64,000 nucleotides of DNA from Azophilus sp965221755 (GCA_965221755.1 OZ244921.1:3224001-3288000), one strand, 5' to 3'. Positions 1 to 8,571 are shown, counted from the first letter of the stretch. A program made the numbers and translations. Notes: generated by a model from the sequence alone, not told the origin.

Positions 1-56
1 GAGATCTGGGCCGGGACTTCCGCTCACGCTTGACGGTTGAAATCGAGGACGCCTGA
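1..56 (+). CDS. gspK: Type II secretion protein GspK, C-terminal end (partial)
   Basis: An open frame enters from the window edge (first full codon at 3) and stops with TGA at 54-56, ten bases before gspL. Only about 17 residues are visible, ending in an acidic tail, so the call rests on position: in type II secretion operons gspK directly precedes gspL. GspK is the tip minor pseudopilin. The sequence alone does not prove identity. Confidence 0.5.
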   Translation, partial: DLGRDFRSRLTVEIEDA

Positions 57-65
57 ACGCCGCCG

Positions 66-1334
66 ATGCCTCCCGTTCTGTTCATCCGCCTGCAAGCTCC
101 AGCCACTCGGCACGGCGAGGGTTGGCAACTGGATTGCGAATGGCTGGTCGCTGACGCGCAAGGCCGTCGGCAGGGCCGCGGCACTGCCGATTGCAGCGAA
201 CTGCTGGAGCGGGTGGCGGCCGAGCTGCCGATGCGGGATGGGGCCGCGTCCTTTGCCGAAGTGGTCGGCTTGGTGTCCAACCAGCACGTCCTGAGCCTGC
301 AGTGCGACGTTCCCGGCCGCCGGGCCAGCCAGCTTCGCCAAGCGTTGCCTTACGTGGTCGAGGAGTTCGCCGCCGCGGAGATCGAAGACCTGCACATCGC
401 TCACGGGGCGATCAAGGCGGGCGCCCCGATAAGCTGCTGCGTCGTCGCCAAGTCCCTGTTGGAAGACTGGCTCGGCAGCCTTGCCGAAGCGGGCATCCGG
501 CCGCAAAGCCTGGTCGCCGAATCGGAGTTGCTGCCCTGCGAGCCCGGCTGCCTGAGCTTGCTGTTCGACGGCGATGCCGTGTTGATGCGGTCCGCCCGCG
601 AAGCGGCGACCTTGGAGCGCGTCAATCTGCTGATGGCCTTGGGCAGCGTCGGCGAGGAGCGGGTAAGGACGCTCAACGGCTCCTTAAGCGAATTGGAGCG
701 CAGCCGGTTCGACGGCGAGGTGGAGGAGGCGCCCGGCGCGCCGCTTGATGGGAGCCAGCGGGATGCGCTTGACTATCTGGCCGGGCGTTGGCCGCACCGC
801 AAGGGCGTCATCAACCTGCTGCAGGGCGACTATCGGGCGGAGCCTGCCGTGCGGTCCGGCCGGGAGAAGTGGCGGGGCGTCGCCGCTTTGGCGGCGCTCT
901 GGCTGCTGGTCGCCTTGGCCGCGACCGTTGCGGAGGGCTGGCGGTCATCGCAAAAGGCGGATGCCTTGGAAGCCAGCGCCCTATCCCTTTACCGGGACAT
1001 TTACCCCGACGACGGGAGCGTCACGATCCAGAGCCTGCGCCGCCGCCTGAACGCGCGGTTGGGCGAGGGTGCGGGATCAGGCGGCGCCGGGAGCGCCTCG
1101 TTAATCAGCTTGCTGGGCCATATGGCAAGCGTCATCAAGCCCTCGATGACCGTGGCCAGCATCGACTACAACGAACGGCGCGGCGAGTTCCAAGCCGAAC
1201 TGATCGTGCGGCGTTATGCGGACGCCGATCAAGTCCTGGAGGCGATTGCCGGGCGTGGCCTCGAAGCCGAAATCAGCTCCGCCGAACAAGTGGAGGGCGG
1301 CGTCAGCGCCCGCTTTCGCCTGAGCGGGCTGTAG
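66..1334 (+). CDS. gspL: Type II secretion system inner-membrane protein GspL
   Basis: 422 residues, the usual GspL length. The cytoplasmic N-terminal half has the actin-like fold that recruits the GspE ATPase; ALPYVVEE at about 93-100 and INLLQGDY at about 249-256 (just before the membrane span) are typical GspL signatures. One transmembrane helix spans about 271-291, followed by a periplasmic ferredoxin-like domain that pairs with GspM. The ATG at 66 lies ten bases after the upstream stop, and gspM follows after nine bases, so the genes are one operon. Role: inner-membrane platform of the secretion machine that exports folded proteins across the outer membrane. Confidence 0.9.
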   Translation: MPPVLFIRLQAPATRHGEGWQLDCEWLVADAQGRRQGRGTADCSELLERVAAELPMRDGAASFAEVVGLVSNQHVLSLQCDVPGRRASQLRQALPYVVEEFAAAEIEDLHIAHGAIKAGAPISCCVVAKSLLEDWLGSLAEAGIRPQSLVAESELLPCEPGCLSLLFDGDAVLMRSAREAATLERVNLLMALGSVGEERVRTLNGSLSELERSRFDGEVEEAPGAPLDGSQRDALDYLAGRWPHRKGVINLLQGDYRAEPAVRSGREKWRGVAALAALWLLVALAATVAEGWRSSQKADALEASALSLYRDIYPDDGSVTIQSLRRRLNARLGEGAGSGGAGSASLISLLGHMASVIKPSMTVASIDYNERRGEFQAELIVRRYADADQVLEAIAGRGLEAEISSAEQVEGGVSARFRLSGL

Positions 1335-1343
1335 GATCGCTGC

Positions 1344-1865
1344 ATGCGGACTTTTCTCATCAACGCTTGGCGCGCTTCCTCGACCAGCCGCTGGTGGCAG
1401 GCCAAGGCGGCCCATGAACGGTTGATTTACGCCGCCTTGGCCGCAGCGACGGCCGCGGCGCTGCTGTGGATCGCGCTCTGGCGTCCGCTGGCGGACTGGC
1501 ACGCGCACGAGATGCGCCGACTCGACAATGCCCAGCGGCTGCTCGAATGGGTGACCATCAATGAAGCGCGCGCCCGGGCCGCGGTCGCCGGCGCCGGACA
1601 ACGCAGCGAGGCTGGCACGGGCTCCATCCTGCCGGCCATCACCCAAGCGGCCGAGACTGCGGACATTCGCTTGGCGCGGCTGCAGCCGGAGAGCGGCGGC
1701 GCGGTGTCGGTGTCCTTGGAGCAGCAGTCCTTCGAGCAAGTGGTCTTTTGGTTGGCAAGGCTCAGCGACGACAGCGGCGTCAGGGTGGTTCAGGCCTCCT
1801 TGGACGCCCACCGAGCGCCGGGGTTCGTCAATGCCCAGCTGCGCCTGGCGGCCGCTGCGCCCTGA
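1344..1865 (+). CDS. gspM: Type II secretion system protein GspM
   Basis: 173 residues with a short cytoplasmic N-terminus, one transmembrane helix at about 25-46, a coiled-coil-like stretch and a small periplasmic domain: the GspM layout. It starts nine bases after gspL. GspM stabilises GspL and links it to the pseudopilus. No gspN follows; the next gene is an unrelated phosphatase behind an AT-rich promoter-like segment, so the cluster seems to end here. Confidence 0.87.
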   Translation: MRTFLINAWRASSTSRWWQAKAAHERLIYAALAAATAAALLWIALWRPLADWHAHEMRRLDNAQRLLEWVTINEARARAAVAGAGQRSEAGTGSILPAITQAAETADIRLARLQPESGGAVSVSLEQQSFEQVVFWLARLSDDSGVRVVQASLDAHRAPGFVNAQLRLAAAAP

Positions 1866-1899
1866 GCGGCAATTCAGCCCCAACCATTTCAGCTCGAAT

Positions 1900-1926
1900 C
1901 ATTAATTTAACATAATATATATTATG
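1900..1926 (+). promoter_or_regulatory. AT-rich palindrome overlapping the gmhB start
   Basis: In a strongly GC-rich setting the bases before gmhB are almost pure A+T. ATAATATATATTAT at 1912-1925 is a perfect 14-bp palindrome whose last bases are part of the ATG at 1924-1926. There is no Shine-Dalgarno-like sequence ahead of that ATG. A -10-like element here would place the transcript start at or next to the ATG, so the mRNA may be leaderless or operator-controlled (inference). Confidence 0.45.
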
Positions 1927-2466
1927 CGCATAAATGGCCGGGACAAGGTGGCCTTTTTGGATCGCGATGGCGTGATCAACGAAGCGCCCGTCGGCCATGG
2001 CTACGTGACGGCTTGGGGGCAGTTCCGCTTCATCGATGGCGCGCTCGACGCACTGCGCGCGCTCAAGGGCAAGGGCTATCGATTGGTGGTGGTCACCAAC
2101 CAGCAAGGCGTCGGCAAGGGCTTGATGGACATGGGCGCGCTCGACGCCATCCACCGCAATCTGCGCGTCCGCTGCGCTCGGCATGGCGCCGCCATCGACG
2201 GCGTGTTCCCCTGTCCGCATTTGGCGAGCGATGGCTGCGACTGCCGCAAGCCGCGGCCGGGCTTGATTCACCAAGCCGTTCGGGAACTCGGACTGGATCT
2301 GGACCTGGGCCGGTCCTGGCTCATCGGCGACTCGCCCCGGGACATCGAAGCCGGCGCCGCCGCAGGCCTCAACACCCTGTTCATTGCCCCAGCCACCGGC
2401 GCAGCGCCTCGTCCAGCGGCCTCGGCGGTCGCTCCGAGCTTGGCGGATGCGGTGCGGCTTCTTTAG
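1924..2466 (+). CDS. gmhB: D-glycero-D-manno-heptose 1,7-bisphosphate 7-phosphatase (HAD-IIIA)
   Basis: 180 residues. FLDRDGVIN at 11-19 carries the HAD nucleophile D13 and general acid D15. VVVTNQQGVGKG at about 55-66 is the Thr motif region. C97, H99, C105 and C107 form the zinc-binding loop typical of GmhB, and GDSPRD near 135 gives the Mg-binding acid. The enzyme removes the C7 phosphate in ADP-heptose synthesis for the LPS inner core. It is convergent with rmlA, four bases apart. The start is the ATG inside an AT-rich palindrome; there is no clear ribosome-binding site. Confidence 0.88.
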   Translation: MRINGRDKVAFLDRDGVINEAPVGHGYVTAWGQFRFIDGALDALRALKGKGYRLVVVTNQQGVGKGLMDMGALDAIHRNLRVRCARHGAAIDGVFPCPHLASDGCDCRKPRPGLIHQAVRELGLDLDLGRSWLIGDSPRDIEAGAAAGLNTLFIAPATGAAPRPAASAVAPSLADAVRLL

Positions 2467-2470
2467 TTTC

Positions 2471-3349
2471 TCAGGGCCGTTGCAGAAGCTGCAGAAGATA
2501 TTCGCCGTAGCCGCTTTTGCGCAGCGGCTGCGCCAAGCGAGCCAATGCCTCATCGCCAATCCAGCCCGCCCGCCAAGCCGCCTCCTCCGGCGAACCCACC
2601 TTCATGCCTTGGCGCTTCTCCAAAGTCTGGATGTAGTGCGCCGCCTCCAACATGGCGTCCGGGGTGCCGGTGTCGAGCCACGCGGTGCCTCGGGCCAAAC
2701 GCTCCACGGCAAGCGTTCCGCGACGAAGATAAGCTAGGTTGACGTCGGTGATTTCCAATTCGCCGCGGGCCGAGGGCCGAATGGACTTGGCGATCTCCAC
2801 GACCTGCCCGTCGTAGAAGTACAGTCCGGTCACGGCGTGGCGGCTGCGCGGTTCGGCGGGCTTCTCCTCAATGGAGACCGCACGGCCTGCGGCGTCGAAC
2901 CCAATCACGCCGAAGGCTTCGGGATTGCGCACCGCGTAGGCGAACACCGTGGCGCCCGAGGTGCGGTTCGAGGCGCTCTTGAGGAGCTCCGGCAAGCCGC
3001 CGCCGTGAAAGATGTTGTCGCCCAGAACCAACGCCGAGGGCGCTCCGCCGATGAAGCCCTCCCCCAGCAGAAAGGCCTCCGCAAGGCCGTTGGGCGCTTG
3101 CTGGACTTGGTAGCTGATGCATAGCCCCCATTGCCCGCCGTCGCCAAGAACCTGCTCGAAGCGGCTGATGTCCTGGGGCGTGGAAATCAGCAGCATGTCG
3201 CGAATGCCCGCCTGCATCAGCGTGCAGAGCGGGTAATAGACCATGGGCTTGTCGTACACCGGCAGGAGCTGCTTGCACACGCCCAAGGTGGTCGGATGCA
3301 GGCGGGTGCCCGAGCCCCCTGCTAGGACGATGCCTTTGCGGCTCGCCAC
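2471..3349 (-). CDS. rmlA: Glucose-1-phosphate thymidylyltransferase
   Basis: 292 residues, full length for RmlA. The N-terminal nucleotide-binding signature GGSGTRLHP and KQLLPVYDKPMVYYPL are both intact, as are LVLGDNIFHG and the EEKP segment. It makes dTDP-glucose from dTTP and glucose-1-phosphate, the first step to dTDP-L-rhamnose and related O-antigen sugars. The remaining rml genes are not in the window, so it is an isolated copy here. It is convergent with gmhB and downstream of, and co-oriented with, an acyl-CoA dehydrogenase (18-base gap). Confidence 0.93.
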   Translation of the reverse strand: MASRKGIVLAGGSGTRLHPTTLGVCKQLLPVYDKPMVYYPLCTLMQAGIRDMLLISTPQDISRFEQVLGDGGQWGLCISYQVQQAPNGLAEAFLLGEGFIGGAPSALVLGDNIFHGGGLPELLKSASNRTSGATVFAYAVRNPEAFGVIGFDAAGRAVSIEEKPAEPRSRHAVTGLYFYDGQVVEIAKSIRPSARGELEITDVNLAYLRRGTLAVERLARGTAWLDTGTPDAMLEAAHYIQTLEKRQGMKVGSPEEAAWRAGWIGDEALARLAQPLRKSGYGEYLLQLLQRP

Positions 3350-3367
3350 GCCGGCGTTCCGTTTGCC

Positions 3368-4666
3368 CTAGAGGCCAAGCACCAGCTTGGCCATGATGTT
3401 GCGCTGAATCTCGTTGCTGCCGGCGTAGATGCTGACCTTGCGGGTGTTGAAGTGGTGCTGGGCGGCGCCGTTGGCGTGAACCGGGCCGGGGCCGGGGCCA
3501 AGGTCATCGGGCAATGGCGTGGATTGGTCGAGCGGGAAGCCGTAGTGGCCGCACAATTCCAGCGCCAGCTCGGTCACCGCCTGCTGCAGCTCCGTGCCCC
3601 GCGTCTTGAGCATCGACGACTCCGGGCCGACGTTCTGCCCAGCCGACAGGGCGCCGAGTGTGCGCAGCTCCACGAACTCCATGGCCAGCACCTGCACTTG
3701 CAGGTCCCGAAGCCGGGTCACGAAGCCTTCGTCCTCGATCAGAGCGGCTGCCTGCGATTCTTCCGGTGCGGCAAAGCCTGTTTCCGGTGCGGCAAAGCCT
3801 GTTTCCGGTGCGGCAAAGCCTGTTTCCGGTGCGGCAAAGCCGCTGGGTTCAGCGCTGGCCAGCGCCTCCAACCGGGCCAAGGATTGCTTGAGGCCCGGCG
3901 AATAGGCATTGCCGCGCTCGAACTCCAACAGATACTTGGCGCAGGTCCATCCCCTGCCCTGCTCGCCGATCCGATTCTCCTTGGGCACCTCCACGTCCTC
4001 GAAATACACCGTGTTGATTTCCTGGAAGCCCTCAACTGGCTGGTCCAAGGTGATGATTGGCTTGACCGTGACGCCCGGGGATTTCATGTCGATCAGCAGG
4101 AAGCTGATGCCCAGTTGGCGCCGCTCCTCGGTGCTGGTGCGCACCAAGCAGAAGATCCAGTCGGCGTGCTGGGCCAAGGTGGTCCAGGTCTTGACGCCGT
4201 TGACCAAGTAGTGGTCGCCCCTGTCCTCAGCCTTCATGCGCAGGGAGGCCAAGTCCGACCCGGAGCCCGGCTCGGAATAGCCTTGGCACCACCAGACGCG
4301 CGAGTGGAGGATGTCGGGCAGAAAGCGCCGCTTTTGCTGCTCGGTGCCGAACTTCATGATGACCGGGGCAACCATGGTGATGCCGAAGGGAAGCATTCGG
4401 GGCGCTCCGGCGCGGGCCATTTCCAGATCAAAGATGTAGTTCTGGGTGGCGGTGAAGCCCGCCCCGCCGTGCTCGACCGGCCAATTCGGCGCCGCCCAGC
4501 CGCGTTCGGCAAGCTTTTGCTGCCAGTGCGCCTGCTCCGCCTTGGAGACCCGCGCCAAGGCGCTGCGGCCCCGCCGCTCACGGGCCGCCTTGGGCCAAGC
4601 CTCGTCGAGCCAAGCCCGGACTTCGCGTTGAAATTCACGATCTTCAGCGGAGAAGGAAAAGTCCAT
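3368..4666 (-). CDS. Acyl-CoA dehydrogenase family protein with internal heptapeptide repeat
   Basis: 432 residues with all parts of the fold: N-terminal helical domain, the FAD/substrate region YSEPGSGSDLASL, the beta domain with GVKTWTT, and a C-terminal helical domain ending in SIYAGSNEIQRNIMAKLVLG. It should oxidise an acyl-CoA thioester with FAD and pass electrons to ETF; substrate unknown. Four tandem copies of GFAAPET lie between two helices of the C-terminal domain (DNA 3760-3843). The ATG at 4666 begins the conserved MDFSF. The long plus-strand frame over this gene is a shadow. Downstream rmlA is functionally unrelated. Confidence 0.9.
   Translation of the reverse strand: MDFSFSAEDREFQREVRAWLDEAWPKAARERRGRSALARVSKAEQAHWQQKLAERGWAAPNWPVEHGGAGFTATQNYIFDLEMARAGAPRMLPFGITMVAPVIMKFGTEQQKRRFLPDILHSRVWWCQGYSEPGSGSDLASLRMKAEDRGDHYLVNGVKTWTTLAQHADWIFCLVRTSTEERRQLGISFLLIDMKSPGVTVKPIITLDQPVEGFQEINTVYFEDVEVPKENRIGEQGRGWTCAKYLLEFERGNAYSPGLKQSLARLEALASAEPSGFAAPETGFAAPETGFAAPETGFAAPEESQAAALIEDEGFVTRLRDLQVQVLAMEFVELRTLGALSAGQNVGPESSMLKTRGTELQQAVTELALELCGHYGFPLDQSTPLPDDLGPGPGPVHANGAAQHHFNTRKVSIYAGSNEIQRNIMAKLVLGL
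3760..3843. repeat. Four tandem 21-bp repeats inside the acyl-CoA dehydrogenase gene
   Basis: Four 21-bp units (3760-3780, 3781-3801, 3802-3822, 3823-3843); the middle two are identical and the outer two differ at their outer edges. Because 21 is a multiple of three, copy number can change without breaking the frame; each unit encodes seven residues (GFAAPET). Near-perfect identity suggests recent expansion by replication slippage. Confidence 0.95.
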
Positions 4667-4784
4667 GTGCGCCTTGCCAGCCTAGGGTGGTTGATGATTG
4701 GCGCAAAATTCTACCACTTGAGGGCGTTTTCGCTCATGCTAGGGCGCGAACCTGCGCGAACCTGCGGTTCGCGTTTGAGTTGCG

Positions 4785-4945
4785 CTTTGCGAAACTCAGC
4801 GGCACCGCTTTGTTTGGGTTCAATTCAAGGCGGCGGGGATGCGAAACCCAGCGGCGCCGAGTTGGTTGGGTTACGTTCAAGGCGGCGGGGGATGCGAAGC
4901 TCAGCGCCGCCCGCTGGTTGGGTTTCATTCAAGGTGGTGAGGTCT
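4785..4945 (+). repeat. Triplicated ~53-bp translation-start region upstream of the MFS gene
   Basis: About three degenerate tandem copies of a 53-54-bp unit. Each ends in TTGGGTT, a few bases, then TTCAAGG(C/T)GG(C/T)G, a strong purine-rich ribosome-binding site, followed closely by ATG: 4839, 4892 and 4946. The first ATG opens a 33-codon frame ending in TGA at 4938-4940. The second is in frame with the transporter and would add 18 residues. The third is the best transporter start. The unit contains pieces related to the dispersed palindromic repeat of this genome. Confidence 0.75.
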
Positions 4946-6241
4946 ATGTCCGATTCCCGTGAGGCGCGGAGCTTTTCGCCGCTTTACCGTTGGTACGCGC
5001 TCGGCCTCTTGGTCGTCGTGTACGTCTTCAACTTCATCGACCGCTCCATCCTCGGCATCCTCGTGGAGCCCATCAAGCGGGATCTCGGCGTTTCCGACAC
5101 CTTGATGGGCTTTCTCGGCGGCATTGCCTTCGCCACCTTCTACACCTTGCTGGGCATCCCCATCGCCCGCCTGGCCGACCGGGGCTCCAGGCGCAACGTG
5201 CTTTCCGTTTGCCTCGCTTTGTGGAGCGCCGCCACGGCGCTGTGCGGACTGGCCAACAACTTCATTCAATTGCTGCTGGCCCGAATCGGCGTTGCCGTCG
5301 GCGAAGCCGGGGGCAGCCCGCCGTCGCACTCCATGATCTCGGACATGTTTGCGCCCGACCGTCGGGCCACCGCTTTGGCCATCTACGCCTTGGGCATCCC
5401 CATCGGCACCATGCTCGGCAATCTCGGCGGCGGCTGGATCAACGAGGCCTTTGACTGGCGCACGGCGTTCATGGTGGTCGGCCTGCCCGGCGTCCTGCTG
5501 GCGCTGATCGTGCGATTCACCCTGCGCGAGCCGCCCCGGGGCGCTGCGGAGGGGCTCAAGCCCAGCGCTGGCGAGGCGCCGCCGGTGGCTGAGGTGTTCC
5601 GTCATCTGTGGTCGCGCCGCAGCTTCCGCTACATGGCCCTGGGCGGCAGCCTGCACGCCTTCGTCGGCTATGGCGTGGGCTACTGGATTCCGGCCATGTT
5701 CGCCCGCAGCCACGGCATCGGCACCGCGCAGATGGGCATGGTCCTGTTCTACCTGGGCTTCGCCTCCATTCTCGGCACCCTTGCCGGCGGCTACTTCGGC
5801 GATCGGCTGGGCGCCCGCGACCAGCGCTGGTACCTCTGGCTCCCCGGCTTGGCCACGCTCATCTCGGTGCCGTTCAGCTGCTACGTCTATGTCGCCGATT
5901 CACCCTTGGCGGCGTTCTGGGCGCTATCGATCCCCTACTTTCTGGGCGCGTACTACCTCGGCCCCACGTTCTCGATGACCCAAGGCATGGTCGGCTTGAG
6001 GATGCGGGCGCTCGCCTCCAGCATTCTGCTGTTCATCCTGAACATCATCGGCTTGGGGCTGGGGCCGCAATTCACCGGCATTGCGTCCGATCTGCTGTTC
6101 GCTTGGACGGACCTCGGCGCCGACTCCCTGCGCTGGGCGTTGGTCATCAGCTTGGCGTTCAACGTGATCTCCGCCCTGCTCTACCTCGCCGCCGGCAAGA
6201 CCATCCGCACGGACCTCGAAGCCAGCCGCAACTGGGGCTGA
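4946..6241 (+). CDS. Major facilitator superfamily transporter
   Basis: 431 residues with twelve predicted hydrophobic segments. FNFIDRSILGILVEPIKRDL in the first helix and loop and the RLADRGSRRNVL loop between helices 2 and 3 are typical of the MFS hexuronate/organic-anion and 'Spinster' group. Substrate cannot be read from sequence. The start at 4946 follows AAGGTGGTGAGG at good spacing; an in-frame ATG at 4892 with its own site is an alternative. The frame stays open far upstream only as antisense of the acyl-CoA dehydrogenase gene. No co-transcribed partner is evident. Confidence 0.88.
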   Translation: MSDSREARSFSPLYRWYALGLLVVVYVFNFIDRSILGILVEPIKRDLGVSDTLMGFLGGIAFATFYTLLGIPIARLADRGSRRNVLSVCLALWSAATALCGLANNFIQLLLARIGVAVGEAGGSPPSHSMISDMFAPDRRATALAIYALGIPIGTMLGNLGGGWINEAFDWRTAFMVVGLPGVLLALIVRFTLREPPRGAAEGLKPSAGEAPPVAEVFRHLWSRRSFRYMALGGSLHAFVGYGVGYWIPAMFARSHGIGTAQMGMVLFYLGFASILGTLAGGYFGDRLGARDQRWYLWLPGLATLISVPFSCYVYVADSPLAAFWALSIPYFLGAYYLGPTFSMTQGMVGLRMRALASSILLFILNIIGLGLGPQFTGIASDLLFAWTDLGADSLRWALVISLAFNVISALLYLAAGKTIRTDLEASRNWG

Positions 6242-6315
6242 GGCGGCGGCGCCCCAGACTGACGAGAACCCGCGCCGTCAGTCGCGCACTGTCAACCCAT
6301 CTGCGGGACGGGGCG

Positions 6316-6936
6316 CTAAGGCCGGTTGCCCAAATTGACCGGAACGGCGTCCCGTGGCGGCGCCATCGGCTGGCCTGGCGCCGGCAGCTCCAAAAAAGTG
6401 ATGCTCTCGTAGAAATCGTCAAGGGTTACGAACGTGCAGTTCTCGGTCTGCCCGGCCCACTCCCGCATTCGACGGTTGCAACTGTGCCGCCACGACAGCA
6501 CTTCAATGCGCCAACCGCGCCGATGCATGCGCTCCAGATCAGCGTGGAAGCCAACGCCATCGGCAAAGCCCGCCCCATCGCCAGTGAGCAGCACCGCGAT
6601 TCCCGGGTTGCCGTTGTGGTCAAAGGCGTCACGCAGCATCGCCGTTTGCAGGGTCTGATCGACGCCCTGCTCGCCCCCCTGAATGGCGCCGCGCTCCAGC
6701 AACTTGACGGCAACGCCCTCGCTTTCCATGCGATTCCAGACGTGGCGCAGCTCTGGAGGTATGGAACCTACGGCCACCGCATGCTCAACTTGCCGCCCCG
6801 CTCTGGCCAGTTCCAGCAAGTTGCGAAACTCAACGCGCATCCGGCGGCGGGCCTCAACTCCTTCCGTCTCAATGGCAACCTGCTGGGCGCCAATGAAGAT
6901 GTTGGAGTTGTCCCAATAGATGAAGGCTTTTTTCAT
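6316..6936 (-). CDS. NYN-domain (PIN-like) protein
   Basis: 206 residues from ATG 6936; an upstream TTG at 6957 is possible but less likely. YWDNSNIF at residues 7-14, DQTLQTA in the middle and LLTGDGAG later supply the conserved aspartates of the NYN/PIN nuclease fold. Such proteins are predicted metal-dependent ribonucleases acting on structured RNA; activity and target are unknown here. The C-terminal ~30 residues are proline-rich. It is convergent with the MFS gene and faces away from hemF. Confidence 0.78.
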   Translation of the reverse strand: MKKAFIYWDNSNIFIGAQQVAIETEGVEARRRMRVEFRNLLELARAGRQVEHAVAVGSIPPELRHVWNRMESEGVAVKLLERGAIQGGEQGVDQTLQTAMLRDAFDHNGNPGIAVLLTGDGAGFADGVGFHADLERMHRRGWRIEVLSWRHSCNRRMREWAGQTENCTFVTLDDFYESITFLELPAPGQPMAPPRDAVPVNLGNRP

Positions 6937-7166
6937 TGAGCGTCCGCTGCTGGTCAATTCGTACCGACCACGGCGCCAAGGCTGTCACATGAACCGACTC
7001 TTGCTTCCGGCAACCGCCTTCACATCGCTCCGAGGCCATGCAGCCTCCGAAGGCGGCAATGTCGGCCGCGCGTTCTCCTGATGCGGGTCATGCGGGTTGC
7101 CGCGATGGCGGGCTGAACGCTGGGAGGGCCGCCAAACCGGCGGCGATCATGCGGCATAATTGGCCC

Positions 7167-8072
7167 ATGACGACGGACATCGAATCGGTCAAGACGTTTT
7201 TTCTGGCCCTTCAGGAGGACATTTGCGCCGTTCTGGAGGCGCTCGACGGCACGGCGCGCTTCTCCTTGGAACGGCTGCCGCAGCCCGGCGGCGGCTTCGG
7301 GCAGCCGCGGGTGCTGCAGGAAGGCGCGGCCATCGAGAAGGCCGCGGTCCAATTCACCCACAGCGTCGGCGAGGCCCTGCCGCCCGCCGCCAGCGAGCGC
7401 AACCCGCACTTGGCGGGCGCACCTTTCCAAGCCGTCGCCATCTCGCTGATCGTGCATCCGCGCAATCCCTACGTGCCCACCACGCACATGAATCTGCGCT
7501 TCTTTCGGGTGGATGCCGACCCGCCCGCCTGGCACTTCGGCGGCGGTTTCGACCTCACCCCGCACTACGGCTTCATTGAGGACTGCGCGCATTGGCATCG
7601 AACCGCCGCCGAAGCCGCCGGCGCGCACTACGACGACATGAAGCGCGCCTGCGATGCCTACTTCCATCTCGGCCACCGCAACGAAAGCCGCGGCATTGGC
7701 GGGCTGTTCTTCGATGATTGGCGCACCGGCGGCTTTGCGGCGAGCTTCGATCTGGTCAGGGCCATCGGCGAGGCCTTTCTGCCCGCCTACCAACCGATCT
7801 TCGAGCGCCGCCGCTCGCTCGCCTATGGCGAGGCGGAGCGGGAGTGGCAACTTTACCGGCGCGGACGCTACGCCGAATTCAATCTCGCCATTGATCGTGG
7901 CACGCGCTATGGCCTGCAAAGCGGACGGCGCATCGAGTCGGTGCTGGCCTCCCTGCCGCCGCTGGTTCGTTGGGGCTACAACCAAGCGCCCGCCGCCGGC
8001 ACCGAGGAAGCGGAGCTGTTGTCCTTCTACCTGCAGCCGAAGGACTGGCTGGGCCTGTTCGGCGACGCTTAG
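7167..8072 (+). CDS. hemF: Oxygen-dependent coproporphyrinogen III oxidase
   Basis: 301 residues from ATG 7167, matching the usual ~300. Family signatures are all present: LNLRFFRVD, HFGGGFDLTPHYGF, YDDMKRACDAYF, RGIGGLFFDD and the C-terminal YNQAPAAGTEEAELLSFY. It oxidatively decarboxylates coproporphyrinogen III to protoporphyrinogen IX in haem synthesis using O2, which points to an aerobic or facultative organism. A more distant in-frame start at 7038 is rejected because the extra residues are unconserved. The stop overlaps the convergent BON gene by four bases. Confidence 0.95.
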   Translation: MTTDIESVKTFFLALQEDICAVLEALDGTARFSLERLPQPGGGFGQPRVLQEGAAIEKAAVQFTHSVGEALPPAASERNPHLAGAPFQAVAISLIVHPRNPYVPTTHMNLRFFRVDADPPAWHFGGGFDLTPHYGFIEDCAHWHRTAAEAAGAHYDDMKRACDAYFHLGHRNESRGIGGLFFDDWRTGGFAASFDLVRAIGEAFLPAYQPIFERRRSLAYGEAEREWQLYRRGRYAEFNLAIDRGTRYGLQSGRRIESVLASLPPLVRWGYNQAPAAGTEEAELLSFYLQPKDWLGLFGDA

Positions 8073-8485
8073 CCATCATCCCCTGAAGGCGCCGCCACAT
8101 CGAGCCGGTCCTCGACCGAGGCGACGCCCTTGACGGAAGCGGCGATCTCCAGTGCCCGCAAGCGCATCGCTTGGCCGGTCACCCGGCCATGCAGGCTGAC
8201 CACGCCACGCTTCACCTCCACTTTGAGGCGAAACCCGTTGACGTTCTTGTCCGCCATAAGCCGGGTCTTGACCTTCAACTGAATGGCCGAGTCATCGGTC
8301 AACTCGCCGATGGTGCGCGACTTGCCATCCCGATAGCTTTGGCAGCCGGCCACGAGGGCCAGGCACAGGAGCGCGCCGGCCAGCCCCTGCCCTGCCCGAT
8401 GGAGTTTGCCAAGCCAAGCCGGTCCCGGTCGGCGGATGTTCCTGGCACGATCCGCAAGATCGGGGAGGCGGCGTTCAATCTTCAT
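8069..8485 (-). CDS. BON-domain lipoprotein
   Basis: 138 residues from ATG 8485. A basic N-terminus, a hydrophobic stretch and the lipobox LVAGC indicate a lipoprotein. The rest is one BON domain with the VKTRLMADKNV and GVVSLHGRVTG pattern and the SVKGVASVEDRL end. BON domains bind phospholipid or stabilise envelope structures, as in OsmY and DolP. The N-terminus before the lipobox is unusually long (about 40 residues), so a start further in is possible. It is convergent with hemF and divergent from the SMP-30 gene. Confidence 0.8.
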   Translation of the reverse strand: MKIERRLPDLADRARNIRRPGPAWLGKLHRAGQGLAGALLCLALVAGCQSYRDGKSRTIGELTDDSAIQLKVKTRLMADKNVNGFRLKVEVKRGVVSLHGRVTGQAMRLRALEIAASVKGVASVEDRLDVAAPSGDDG

Positions 8486-8571
8486 GTCCCAAGCCCTCAT
8501 TGCCAACGCGCAGGCGCGATGACATGTATTCTAAGTGCTTGCAACAACCGCCGGGAAACCAAAACCGCACC

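Noticed and set aside
3760..3843. Short CRISPR-like repeat array
   Set aside because: Units are directly adjacent without spacers and in frame within a gene; it is a coding tandem repeat.
3452..4945. Upstream half of a 929-codon plus-strand frame ending with the MFS gene
   Set aside because: It lies antisense to a well-conserved acyl-CoA dehydrogenase; transporter homology begins only at about 4946.
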